From Rhodobacterales bacterium (lineage in GTDB: Bacteria > Pseudomonadota > Alphaproteobacteria > Rhodobacterales > Rhodobacteraceae), in NCBI GenBank assembly GCA_013297695.1, contig JAAFHX010000004.1, positions 1 through 54,801 on the forward strand: DNA of 54,801 nt. The letters are read 5' to 3'. A program made the position numbers and the translations under genes. Within the stretch, counting starts at the first letter, position 1. Every line of letters starts with the position of its first letter. A model generated the notes under the pieces. The model was not told the origin of the DNA, did no database searches, and worked only from the letters and a program-made list of their open reading frames with translations. Positions 35,900-43,217 of the stretch are shown here, piece after piece.

Positions 35900-36717
35900 T
35901 TGCCCAGCTCCCGCCCGCGTTCGGCGGCGGCATGGACCGCACGGCGCATCAGGGGCGGCAGGCCGGTGCCCTCGTCCATCAGCACCGCCAGCGCCGCCGC
36001 CGTGGTCCCGCCCGGCGAGGTGACGTTGATCCGCAGTTGCGAGGCAGGTTCGCCGGCCCGTTGCGCAAGTTCGCCCGCACCGCTGACCGTGGCGCGGGCA
36101 AGCTGCATGGCCATGCCGGGGGGCAGACCTTCGGCCTCGCCGGCTGCGGCCAGCGCCTCGATCAGGTGGAACACATAGGCGGGGCCGGACCCCGACACGG
36201 CGGTCACGGCATCCATCTGGTGTTCGCCCTCCAGCCGCACGGTCTGGCCCACGGCGGACAGAAAGGCCTCGGCCAGCGCCAGATCAGCCTCGGTCGCCGC
36301 TGCGTTGCCGGTCAGCGCGGTGATGCCGCGCCCCACGGCGGCCGGGGTGTTGGGCATGGCGCGCACGACGGGCGTGGCCACCCCCAGCACGCCTTCGTAG
36401 AAGCGGATCGGCGTTCCGGCGGCGATCGAGACGAACAGCGTGCCGCCCCCGCCCAGGGGGCCCAGCACCGGCAGCGCCGCCGCCATCATCTGCGGCTTGA
36501 CCGCGACCAGCACGATGGCCAGTCCCGCCGGAAACCCTTCGTTCAGGTGCAGCCCCTTGGCCGCCAGCCCGCGCAGCCAGTCCGACGGCTGCGGCTCGGC
36601 CACCCAGACGGCGCTCAGTGCAAGCCCCTGGCGCAGCCAGCCCTCCAGCAGCGCCGACCCCATCTTGCCGCAGCCCAGTAGCCCCAGACCGCGACGGTTC
36701 ACTTCCGCAAAGATCAT
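35896..36717 (-). CDS. proC: Pyrroline-5-carboxylate reductase
   Basis: A 273-aa NADPH enzyme, last step of proline synthesis. The Rossmann motif is GLLGCGKMGSALLEGW; VRAMPNTPAAVGRGITALTG and the C-terminal VTAVSGSGPAYVFHLIEALAAAG with NVTSPGGTTAAALAVL are diagnostic. The frame is open far upstream, but conservation starts at MIFAEVNRRGLG. It is first in the proC-csaA-dehydrogenase unit, 32 bases after the YbjN-domain gene. Confidence 0.95.
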   Translation of the reverse strand: MIFAEVNRRGLGLLGCGKMGSALLEGWLRQGLALSAVWVAEPQPSDWLRGLAAKGLHLNEGFPAGLAIVLVAVKPQMMAAALPVLGPLGGGGTLFVSIAAGTPIRFYEGVLGVATPVVRAMPNTPAAVGRGITALTGNAAATEADLALAEAFLSAVGQTVRLEGEHQMDAVTAVSGSGPAYVFHLIEALAAAGEAEGLPPGMAMQLARATVSGAGELAQRAGEPASQLRINVTSPGGTTAAALAVLMDEGTGLPPLMRRAVHAAAERGRELGK

Positions 36718-36749
36718 GCCTGCTGTCCCCGACCGTGTCGCGGCCAGTG

Positions 36750-37253
36750 TTAGGCGCGCCCGTAGGCCTCGGCAATGGCGACCTTCATCGCGTCGGCGGG
36801 GCTGTGGCCGGCCCAGGCGACAAGCTGGAACGCCGGGTAGAAGCGTTCCGCCGCCATCACCGCCGCCGCGATCAGCCGGTCGATCTGTTCCGGCCCGGCA
36901 TACTGCCCGCCCGCCAGCACCAGCCCGTAACGCCAGACCATCAGCTTCTGTTCGGTCCAGTAGGTGAAGGCGCCGGTCCAGACCATGTCGTTGGTGCGGT
37001 TCAGCACCTCGTAAAGCTCGCCCATCCGGCCTTCGGGCGGCTCCATCTCGAAGGTGCAGATCAGCCGCAGGGTTTCGTCCTGCGCCGACCAGGCGAGGGT
37101 CAGCGAATAGGTCTTCCACTGCCCTTCGACGGCCATGGCGATCTGGTCGTCGGTGACGCGGTCGAACTCCCAGTCGTTGGATTCCGCCAGCGACTCGACG
37201 ATGTCGATCGGATGCAGATCTTCGGTCGACAGAAAGTCTTCGGAAAGCGACAT
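36750..37253 (-). CDS. YbjN-domain protein
   Basis: A 167-aa acidic protein of the YbjN family (fold related to type III secretion chaperones). HPIDIVESLAESNDWEFDRVTDDQIAMAVEGQW and LTLAWSAQDETLRLICTFEMEPPEGRMGELYEVLNRTND are typical. The molecular role is unknown; E. coli YbjN affects motility and stress phenotypes. The ATG has GAGG eight bases upstream; the longer frame is not supported. It is the last chromosomal gene before the prophage. Confidence 0.85.
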   Translation of the reverse strand: MSLSEDFLSTEDLHPIDIVESLAESNDWEFDRVTDDQIAMAVEGQWKTYSLTLAWSAQDETLRLICTFEMEPPEGRMGELYEVLNRTNDMVWTGAFTYWTEQKLMVWRYGLVLAGGQYAGPEQIDRLIAAAVMAAERFYPAFQLVAWAGHSPADAMKVAIAEAYGRA

Positions 37254-37744
37254 GTGCCCGGCCTCTTGATGAAGCTGCCTGCGGGCCACGACCCACAAGC
37301 TGCTGGGTGTCTGGCAAGGATCAGCGTTTGCCCAACATGATCCTTACTAGATATGGTGTGGCCAAAGCGAAAGGGTGTAAAGCCTTTTCTTCGTGAAACT
37401 TCTGTGGACAAGTCGACTGTGTGTGGCTCGCCACCAGAGTCGGCAGGGATTGTCACCAGAATCTGCAGCAGCGCGATTTTTGCTTTTCGCGCGAAAAGGG
37501 ACGTTTTCGCTCCTTTCGGAACGGTCGTTGAAAGGGTGTTTTTCGGGGTGTTGACGGCGGGGGCTCACGGTCCCCCGAAGGGGCCTTAGGGCGTTACCCC
37601 TGGGGCGGGGTCCACCCGCGCGGCACGCAAGTTTCCGAACCACTCGCGGAACGGTCAGTGCGGGTCGGCGGGGGGCTTTGCGGCGATGCACCGTGTGCGG
37701 GGGCGGTGCCGCGCCCCCGGCCCCCCGCTTTCGCAGGACGCCCG
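37254..37744. other. 491-bp gene-free region holding the probable prophage right end
   Basis: No credible gene is seen. The first ~110 bases should hold the YbjN promoter. Between 37360 and 37545 the DNA is richer in A and T and contains repeated CGAAA-type motifs: GAAAGGGTGT exactly twice (37369-37378, 37530-37539), GCGAAAAGGG (37491-37500), and a 16-base perfect palindrome CTTTTCGCGCGAAAAG (37483-37498). Such motifs recall the A/T-flanked CGAAA cores of MuA-type transposase end-binding sites. From 37550 the DNA is very GC-rich with several hairpins. The exact host-phage junction cannot be fixed because the other end is outside the window. Confidence 0.4.
37699..37718 (-). terminator. GC-rich hairpin after the last tail gene
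   Basis: GGGGGCG (37699-37705) pairs with CGCCCCC (37712-37718) around a six-base loop, 27 bases beyond the stop of the large tail protein on the minus strand. It may end the late transcript. No T tract is seen. Confidence 0.4.
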
Positions 37745-40700
37745 TCATGGCATCTGGATCGCGCCGCTGACTGCCGCGCCGGACGTCGGAATGGCGCGGC
37801 CCAGCAGGTCGTTTGGATACCCCGTCAGACTGCCCGGAATCCTTGCCACCACCGCCACGCTGCCCGGTGTCAGTTGATAGCTGCCGCCGCCGGTTCCGCC
37901 GCCAGAGACCGTCGCCGACTGGTCATTCACGAAGGCGACGGCAAGCGGCACGTCTTCGGTGCCCGCCACGTTGCCGGGAGGGGCCACGTCGCCGATCCAG
38001 GACATCGGATAGTACGGGGTTGCCGAGGCGCGGCTTTCGCCTTGCAGGATCGTGCTGTAGCCGGACCCGACGCCGTACCGCACGTTCCAGTTGCCGATCC
38101 GCGCCGCGTTGGGCGTGTCGCCGGTATAGGCGAAGAAGTCGCCCGCCTTGTGGTTTTCCTCGTACAGCAGGTTGAACCGCAGCGTCGAGAGGTGGTCGCG
38201 CCGGACGGCTCCGCCGAAATCGGTATAGCTGATGTTGGCGCGTCCTCCGATCACCGTGTTGCCCTGAATGGTGATGTTCTTCGAGGTTTCGGTGTTGCCG
38301 TCCCCGTTGATCAGGAACGACGACCCGGCCCCGCCGGTGCCAAAGGTTTCAAGGATGTTCCCGACAATCCCGATGCCCAGTTCCGTCGTGGAGAATCCGC
38401 AGACCAGCGACTGGCTGTAGGTCGCCCGGTTTGCCGTGATGAAGTTCCAGCCGACAAAGATGCCGTCCACCCGGTCCTGCGTGTTCGGGTTGATCTGCCC
38501 GTTGGGGACGCGGCAGGCGATGGCTGCGGTCGTGCCGGGCGAAAGGAAGTTCCCCTGGCACCCGACGACCCTGTTGCCGCCGGCCAGGTCCGCGTTCTGC
38601 GTGCAGCCCTCGTAGTAGGACGCGGGGAACCGGTAGATCATGTTGCCGTTCGGCGCGAACCCGTTTGCATCGAAGATCACGTTCTGGCAGACCAGATATC
38701 CGTTCGCCCCGCCGGTGTTGCTGCCACTGTCGATCATGCGGACGTTCGCCGCCGACGATTTCCGCAGCGTGAGGTTGCGCAGGATGAGGTGCGAAGGCGC
38801 GCTGTTGTCGGTGTTGACCCCGGCGTCCAGGATGACGGTCGTTGCGGCCTTGGTCGGGTCTGCGGCTTCCATGGTCGCCGGATAGGCATCGTAGACGCGG
38901 TTGGTCCAGGTGGCCCAGGTATGCACCCCTTCGAAGAACCGCATGACCGTGCCGTCCTGCACCCCGCGCCCGGTGTTCGCGGCATGCCAGTTGCGCATGG
39001 CGACGGCCGCCGCCGTGATGGTCCGGAACGGCGCGGCCGCCGCCGTGGCCGCCGTGGTGCTGACCACGGCCGTCGCATCGTTCCCCGTGGTGCTGACGTA
39101 GGAAAACAGGGTCGGACGCCAGTTGTTTCGGTTGTTCGCGAACAGCAGCGTGCGGTTGCCGCTGGCGTTCTTTGCCGCCGCGATGGCGCTGATCCGATGG
39201 GCTGTGCCGACCCAGGGGCGGAACTCGGCGTCGATGGTCAGGTTCTTGATGTCGGTTCCCGTCACCACGGCAGGCTGCCCCTGCGTCGACAGGGCGCTGA
39301 TATCCACCGTGCCCTCGTAGACGCAGGCCGACAGCCCGCTGACGGGATAGGCAACCGGCACGCAGGCCGTGACCAGCAGGCTGGCCGAGGCCCCGAGGTG
39401 GTCGGTCACGATGAACCGCACCGCCGCCACGGGCCGTCCGGCGCGCGCGTGCCGGTGCGCCACCGCGATCCGCAGGAAGACGGTGTTGCCCTTGACCTCC
39501 TGATCGTCGGGCACCGCCCAGGCGAAATGGGCATAGGGGTAGGGCAGCGCCGAGTTGTTCGTGACGCCCGTGATGGTCTCGCCAGCATAGACGTAATCCG
39601 ACAAGGCGACCTGATCGGCCGAGGGCGTGGCCGATCCGGGCTGCCGCACGCGGGCGGTCACCTGCAGCGTTTCGGCAAAGCTCGCCGGTGCCCCCGCCGC
39701 ATCGAACCCCGACCGGGTCACCACCAGGTTGCCCGCGACGGTGGTTGGCGGGGACGGCCATGTGCCCTGCCAGCCATAGGTGTCGATGGCCGTGATCGGG
39801 GCCGGTCCTGGCAGGACGACCGCAGTTGCGGGGCTGGCCACCGCCACATCCGCCGTGCCCGCCTTCGACGCCGTGACCTGTGCGCGCAGGGTGGTGCCCA
39901 CATCGGCAAAGACCGGCACATAGGTGCTGCCCGTGGCCCCGCTGATCGCGGTCGATCCGCGCAGCCACTGATACGCAAGGGCGGTCGGGCTGCCCGTCCA
40001 GGTGCCGGGGCTGGCGGTCAGCGTCTGCCCGACCTGCGCGATGCCGGTGATCGCCGGGGCCGCCGTGTTGACCAGCGGAATCGCCGTGATCGTCGCCGTC
40101 GCGGCACTGGTCGCCGAAACCGACGCCGTGCCCGCCTTCGAGGCGGTCACGGTGACCGTATTGACCGCGCCCACCGCGCCCGCGTCGATCACCCGCGTGC
40201 TGCCGGTCGCCCCGAGGATCGGCACGCCGTTGCGGTTCCACTGGTACGCGAACCCGGTCGGGCTGCCCGTCCAGGTGCCGGGGCTGGCAGTCAGCGTCTG
40301 GCCTTCCTGCGCGGTGCCGGTGATCGACGGGGCCACCGTGTTGACCAGCGGAATCGCCGTGACCGTTGCCGTCGCGGCACTGGTGGCCGCAACCGCCGCC
40401 GTGCCCGCGCGCGATGCCGTGACGGTCGCGGTCAGCGTGCTGCCGATGGCCGCGTTCGGCACGACATAGGTCCAGGGGCCGGTGCCGGTCGGGACGGCCC
40501 CGTTGCTCAGCACGCAGGCAAAGGCAGTCGGCCCCCCCGACCATGTGCCGGTCGAGATGGTCAGCGTCTGCGCCTCCACCGCCATGCCCGAGATCGCGGG
40601 GGCCACGGTGTTGACAAGCGCGAGCGCGGGCACGGTCCGGCTCAGCACCGCCGTGGTGGGCGCGCCGATCCCGTTGCTCGCCGTGTACGTCATCACCAGC

Positions 40701-41233
40701 GCCTGCGCCGCGCCCGTCCGGGCCGCGACATAGGTGTTGCCGGTCATGGCGGCGGTCACGTCGATGCCGTCCAGCGTCAGCAGGCGCGAGACGGTGGGCA
40801 CGGGCCGTCCGGACACGACCGGCGGGGTGAAGAGGAAGGTCGTGGCGGTCGGCGCATCGGTCACGGCCACGCCCGGGGCGGCGGTGATGGCGGGGGCCGA
40901 AGGCGGGGCCGGGATATCTTCGGCCACCTTGATCACGATGAACCCTTCGGTCGGCAGCGTCTGGATGCCGCCATCGGCAAAGGTGATCTCGAACTCCAGA
41001 TAGAACTGGCCCGTGGTGGCGGTATCGTCGGTCCCCCAGGCGTAGTCCAGCGCGGCCACGCCCGCGACATCAAGGACCGCGACCGTTCCGGCCGGGGCCA
41101 GCACCGTGCCCTCGGCGCTGCGGAACCGGGCGGCGACGGTCGCCCCGGCAAGGTCGCTGAACGGCAGGTCGGTGAGGTGCCGCAGTTTCGGCTTGGTATC
41201 GTCGCGCTTGATGGTGAAATTCTGGATCATCAT
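37745..41233 (-). CDS. Large phage tail fibre/spike-like protein with Ig-like repeats
   Basis: A 1162-aa protein. The N-terminus (MMIQNFTIKRDDTKPKLRHL, residues 1-105) resembles the virion-attachment domain of tail fibres, with DLAGATVAARF. Residues ~206-476 are three tandem ~90-residue Ig-like units, each opening with LVNT-APxI-G and containing GTWTGSPT-AYQW. The C-terminal half (about 640-1100) has NLTIDAE, HLILRNLTLR, NITIQGNTVIGG and other short Asn-rich strands typical of a right-handed beta-helix, as in spikes that bind or cut surface glycans. It is placed after gene D at the end of the late operon. Catalytic residues cannot be named. Confidence 0.8.
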   Translation of the reverse strand: MMIQNFTIKRDDTKPKLRHLTDLPFSDLAGATVAARFRSAEGTVLAPAGTVAVLDVAGVAALDYAWGTDDTATTGQFYLEFEITFADGGIQTLPTEGFIVIKVAEDIPAPPSAPAITAAPGVAVTDAPTATTFLFTPPVVSGRPVPTVSRLLTLDGIDVTAAMTGNTYVAARTGAAQALVMTYTASNGIGAPTTAVLSRTVPALALVNTVAPAISGMAVEAQTLTISTGTWSGGPTAFACVLSNGAVPTGTGPWTYVVPNAAIGSTLTATVTASRAGTAAVAATSAATATVTAIPLVNTVAPSITGTAQEGQTLTASPGTWTGSPTGFAYQWNRNGVPILGATGSTRVIDAGAVGAVNTVTVTASKAGTASVSATSAATATITAIPLVNTAAPAITGIAQVGQTLTASPGTWTGSPTALAYQWLRGSTAISGATGSTYVPVFADVGTTLRAQVTASKAGTADVAVASPATAVVLPGPAPITAIDTYGWQGTWPSPPTTVAGNLVVTRSGFDAAGAPASFAETLQVTARVRQPGSATPSADQVALSDYVYAGETITGVTNNSALPYPYAHFAWAVPDDQEVKGNTVFLRIAVAHRHARAGRPVAAVRFIVTDHLGASASLLVTACVPVAYPVSGLSACVYEGTVDISALSTQGQPAVVTGTDIKNLTIDAEFRPWVGTAHRISAIAAAKNASGNRTLLFANNRNNWRPTLFSYVSTTGNDATAVVSTTAATAAAAPFRTITAAAVAMRNWHAANTGRGVQDGTVMRFFEGVHTWATWTNRVYDAYPATMEAADPTKAATTVILDAGVNTDNSAPSHLILRNLTLRKSSAANVRMIDSGSNTGGANGYLVCQNVIFDANGFAPNGNMIYRFPASYYEGCTQNADLAGGNRVVGCQGNFLSPGTTAAIACRVPNGQINPNTQDRVDGIFVGWNFITANRATYSQSLVCGFSTTELGIGIVGNILETFGTGGAGSSFLINGDGNTETSKNITIQGNTVIGGRANISYTDFGGAVRRDHLSTLRFNLLYEENHKAGDFFAYTGDTPNAARIGNWNVRYGVGSGYSTILQGESRASATPYYPMSWIGDVAPPGNVAGTEDVPLAVAFVNDQSATVSGGGTGGGSYQLTPGSVAVVARIPGSLTGYPNDLLGRAIPTSGAAVSGAIQMP
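39806..40618 (-). repeat. Three tandem coding repeats (Ig-like units) in the tail protein
   Basis: Units of about 270 bases at 40349-40618, 40076-40348 and 39806-40075 encode residues 206-295, 296-386 and 387-476. Units 2 and 3 are most alike (GQTLTASPGTWTGSPT in both), while unit 1 has diverged. Such repeats can expand or contract by recombination, altering fibre length. Confidence 0.75.
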
Positions 41234-41259
41234 GGCCTCGGGGGGGATGGGTTCGGGGG

Positions 41260-42234
41260 TCAGGGTGCGCCCTTGCGGGCTTCGAAATCGGTCGTCAGGC
41301 CGCCCGCGTCGAGGCGGTGGGTGACGGTTTTCAGGTGCCATTCGCCGGTCAGCTCGGGGCGCAGGCCCGCGATCTGCACCGCCGTCCCGGCCAGCAGCCG
41401 GGGCTCGAACCCCGCCAGGCGCACGGTGATCGACATCGCGGCCCGCGCGGCCCCGGTGAACGCGGCCTCGGCGGCGCGGGTCGCCTCGACCTCCGAGGCA
41501 TGGACGTGGCGCAGGCGGCGCAGGGGCGTGCCGGTGCCGCGCGTGACCTTGCGGATCGCCCCGGTGGCCGTGTCGGACCATTCGCATTCGACCGACCTGT
41601 AGACCTCGCGCCCGTCGAGGTTCCATTTCCACCAGATCATGCGGGTGCGCGCGATCACCGGCGCGGTCAGCACGTCGCCCGCCGCCGTCTTCCCCTCACC
41701 CCGCCGCTGCACGATCAGCGCGCCCCCGGCGGGTTTCGCGGTGGCATCCAGCGTGGCCGCGATGCGCGTCAGAAAGTTCAGGTCCGATTCCGCCGTCTGC
41801 GCAAGGTACGGCCACGAAACCCCGGCGACGCTGCCGCCCACCACCGGCTTCAGCCCAGCCTCGGCGGCGATGGTGGCCACGATGTCGCGCAGCGTCTTGC
41901 CTTCCCAGGCGCGGGTCTTGGGGGACCGGACGTCCTTCTTCATGTCGGCGGCGGTGGCGGTGATCCGCATCGACTGCGCGGGGCCGGCGCCGCCGATGCC
42001 GTCGACGGCAAAGACCCCCATCACCGACAGACCCTGCCCGGCAAAGCCCAACGCCACGGTCAGCCGCGCCTCCATCTCGGGCAGGTCCAGCAGGCCGTCG
42101 CGGTCATCAAGGTCCAGCGTGACCTGATCGGCGGTCGTGCCGTCATGGTCGGTCACGGTCAGCGCCAGCAGCCGGTCGCGCAGCGCGCCGGTGGCATCCT
42201 GCCCGTCGACCGTGACGCGGAAGGCGGGGGTCAC
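41260..42234 (-). CDS. P2-type tail protein D (late control D family)
   Basis: A 324-aa gpD-family protein, part of the spike/hub that sits on the tail tube in contractile phages. FRVTVDGQDATGALRDRLLALTVTDHDGTTADQVTLDLDDRDG, SPKTRAWEGKTLRDIVATIAAEAGL, YLAQTAESDLNFLTRIAATLDA and the C-terminal LRPELTGEWHLKTVTHRLDAGGLTTDFEAR are typical. The start is GTG. Its 5' end overlaps a doubtful minus-strand frame by four bases, and a plus-strand gene begins 80 bases away in the opposite direction. Confidence 0.9.
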   Translation of the reverse strand: MTPAFRVTVDGQDATGALRDRLLALTVTDHDGTTADQVTLDLDDRDGLLDLPEMEARLTVALGFAGQGLSVMGVFAVDGIGGAGPAQSMRITATAADMKKDVRSPKTRAWEGKTLRDIVATIAAEAGLKPVVGGSVAGVSWPYLAQTAESDLNFLTRIAATLDATAKPAGGALIVQRRGEGKTAAGDVLTAPVIARTRMIWWKWNLDGREVYRSVECEWSDTATGAIRKVTRGTGTPLRRLRHVHASEVEATRAAEAAFTGAARAAMSITVRLAGFEPRLLAGTAVQIAGLRPELTGEWHLKTVTHRLDAGGLTTDFEARKGAP

Positions 42235-42587
42235 GTGGCAGGCTCCGCATCGTCCGGCTTCGCGCCGACGATTCGCAGCACACCGCCGTCAGGGCCACAA
42301 GAAAGGACAACCGATGCAGGACGATCCGCCGATGGTGCCAGACCTCTATCCGCCGGTTGATGTCTGGTGGAGTTCCGAACGATCAGAACTCGTTGTTGTC
42401 GGAACGATCGGTGTCGGGGTGGATGGCCGGGTTCGCTATGGGTTTCGGGCGACGCCCGCTGCAGCAAAACAACTGCTTCTGCATATCCGGAGCCTGCTGG
42501 AAATTGTGGATGCAGACGCAATAGATACCACGCCGCGCGATCTGCAATGAACCCCAGCAGCCCAAGTCCGCGACGCTTCGTATCCAT
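42231..42587 (-). CDS. Doubtful minus-strand frame between X and D
   Basis: A 118-codon frame, MDTKRRGLGLLGFIADRAAW at the start and GGVLRIVGAKPDDAEPAT at the end. In favour: GGAGG lies eight bases before its ATG, its start follows the X stop by two bases, and its stop overlaps the D start (GTGA), the same coupling used throughout this operon. Against: the middle (HSEPGHPPRHRSFRQQ) looks non-natural, and the opposite strand encodes a more protein-like product over 42314-42550. It may be an ancestral gene disrupted by an insertion, or chance. Confidence 0.25.
   Translation of the reverse strand: MDTKRRGLGLLGFIADRAAWYLLRLHPQFPAGSGYAEAVVLLQRASPETHSEPGHPPRHRSFRQQRVLIVRNSTRHQPADRGLAPSADRPASVVLSCGPDGGVLRIVGAKPDDAEPAT
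42314..42550 (+). CDS. Small plus-strand gene inside the tail operon (moron candidate)
   Basis: A 78-aa protein encoded against the direction of all surrounding phage genes. It has a valine-rich strand region (VDVWWSSERSELVVVGTIGV), then RVRYGFRATPAAAKQLLLHI and an amphipathic helix end. AAGGA lies seven bases before the ATG. No family is recognised and there is no signal peptide or membrane helix. Two counted lines give about 55-57% GC, lower than the flanking tail genes, which suggests separate acquisition. It could be an independently expressed lysogeny gene; this is inference. Confidence 0.6.
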   Translation: MQDDPPMVPDLYPPVDVWWSSERSELVVVGTIGVGVDGRVRYGFRATPAAAKQLLLHIRSLLEIVDADAIDTTPRDLQ

Positions 42588-42589
42588 CG

Positions 42590-42799
42590 TCATGTCCTCC
42601 CCCACAGCCGGATCTGTGCGGGCGTCACGGGCGCGGCGATCACCGGCAGGGTGATGAGCCGACCCGCCCCATAGACCGGCCCGAGGGCGGCAAGGCCCCG
42701 GTTCGCCTCCAGCACCGCAGGCACATGGGCCTCGGTGCCGTAATGCGCGCGGCAGATCGCATCCAGCATGTCGCCGTCGGTGGTGCGCCAGACCGTCAT
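42590..42799 (-). CDS. P2-type tail protein X (LysM-like)
   Basis: A 69-aa protein with the gpX/LysM pattern VWRTTDGDMLDAICRAHYGTE, then VPAVLEANRGLAALGPVYGAGRLITLPVI. In P2-like tails X is a small essential tail protein encoded near U and D. The ATG has GAGGGTGGGGGC upstream. It follows gene U by ten bases and is separated from D by the antisense gene region. Confidence 0.88.
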   Translation of the reverse strand: MTVWRTTDGDMLDAICRAHYGTEAHVPAVLEANRGLAALGPVYGAGRLITLPVIAAPVTPAQIRLWGRT

Positions 42800-42809
42800 G
42801 CCCCCACCC

Positions 42810-43217
42810 TCATGAGCCGTCCCGCCCATAGGCGCGCAGGGTGATGCTGAACTCGATCTTGCGCGGCGCGCCGCCTGCCAGGAACACCGACTTGGTCTCG
42901 GACACCCCGGTGATCGCCCATCGGTCCCAGACGAACCCCAGACCATCGACCAGCATCATCGGCGCGCCCGACCGGGCGACCAGACGCATCATTTCCATCT
43001 GCCGCAGGCCCCCTTTGAAATGGGGGTAAATGGTGCCTTCAAGGGTGATTTCCTCGGCATCGGGGCCAAGGAACTGCAGCGCGGGGGCGCGGCCGACGCG
43101 GTCCTGTTTTGCCCGGCGATAGGCGGCGGAGCGGGTGAAGGTCTGGTAGTTCGCGCGGTTCACGCCGAACCGGAACGTGCCCAGCGCCATCATCACCGTG
43201 CCCAGGCTAATCGGCAT
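42810..43217 (-). CDS. P2-type tail protein U
   Basis: A 135-aa protein of the gpU family, involved in ending tail-tube growth. Recognisable parts are MMALGTFRFGVNRANYQTFTRSAAYRRAKQDRVGRAPALQFLGPDAEEITLEGTIYPHFKGG, MEMMRLVARSGAPMMLVDGLGFVWDRWAITGVSETKS and the end FSITLRAYG. It overlaps the tape-measure stop by 11 bases. Confidence 0.9.
   Translation of the reverse strand: MPISLGTVMMALGTFRFGVNRANYQTFTRSAAYRRAKQDRVGRAPALQFLGPDAEEITLEGTIYPHFKGGLRQMEMMRLVARSGAPMMLVDGLGFVWDRWAITGVSETKSVFLAGGAPRKIEFSITLRAYGRDGS

Noticed and set aside
37353-37589. 78-codon plus-strand frame in the prophage end region
   Set aside because: No ribosome site, no recognisable features, and it runs across the repeat cluster and GC-rich hairpins.
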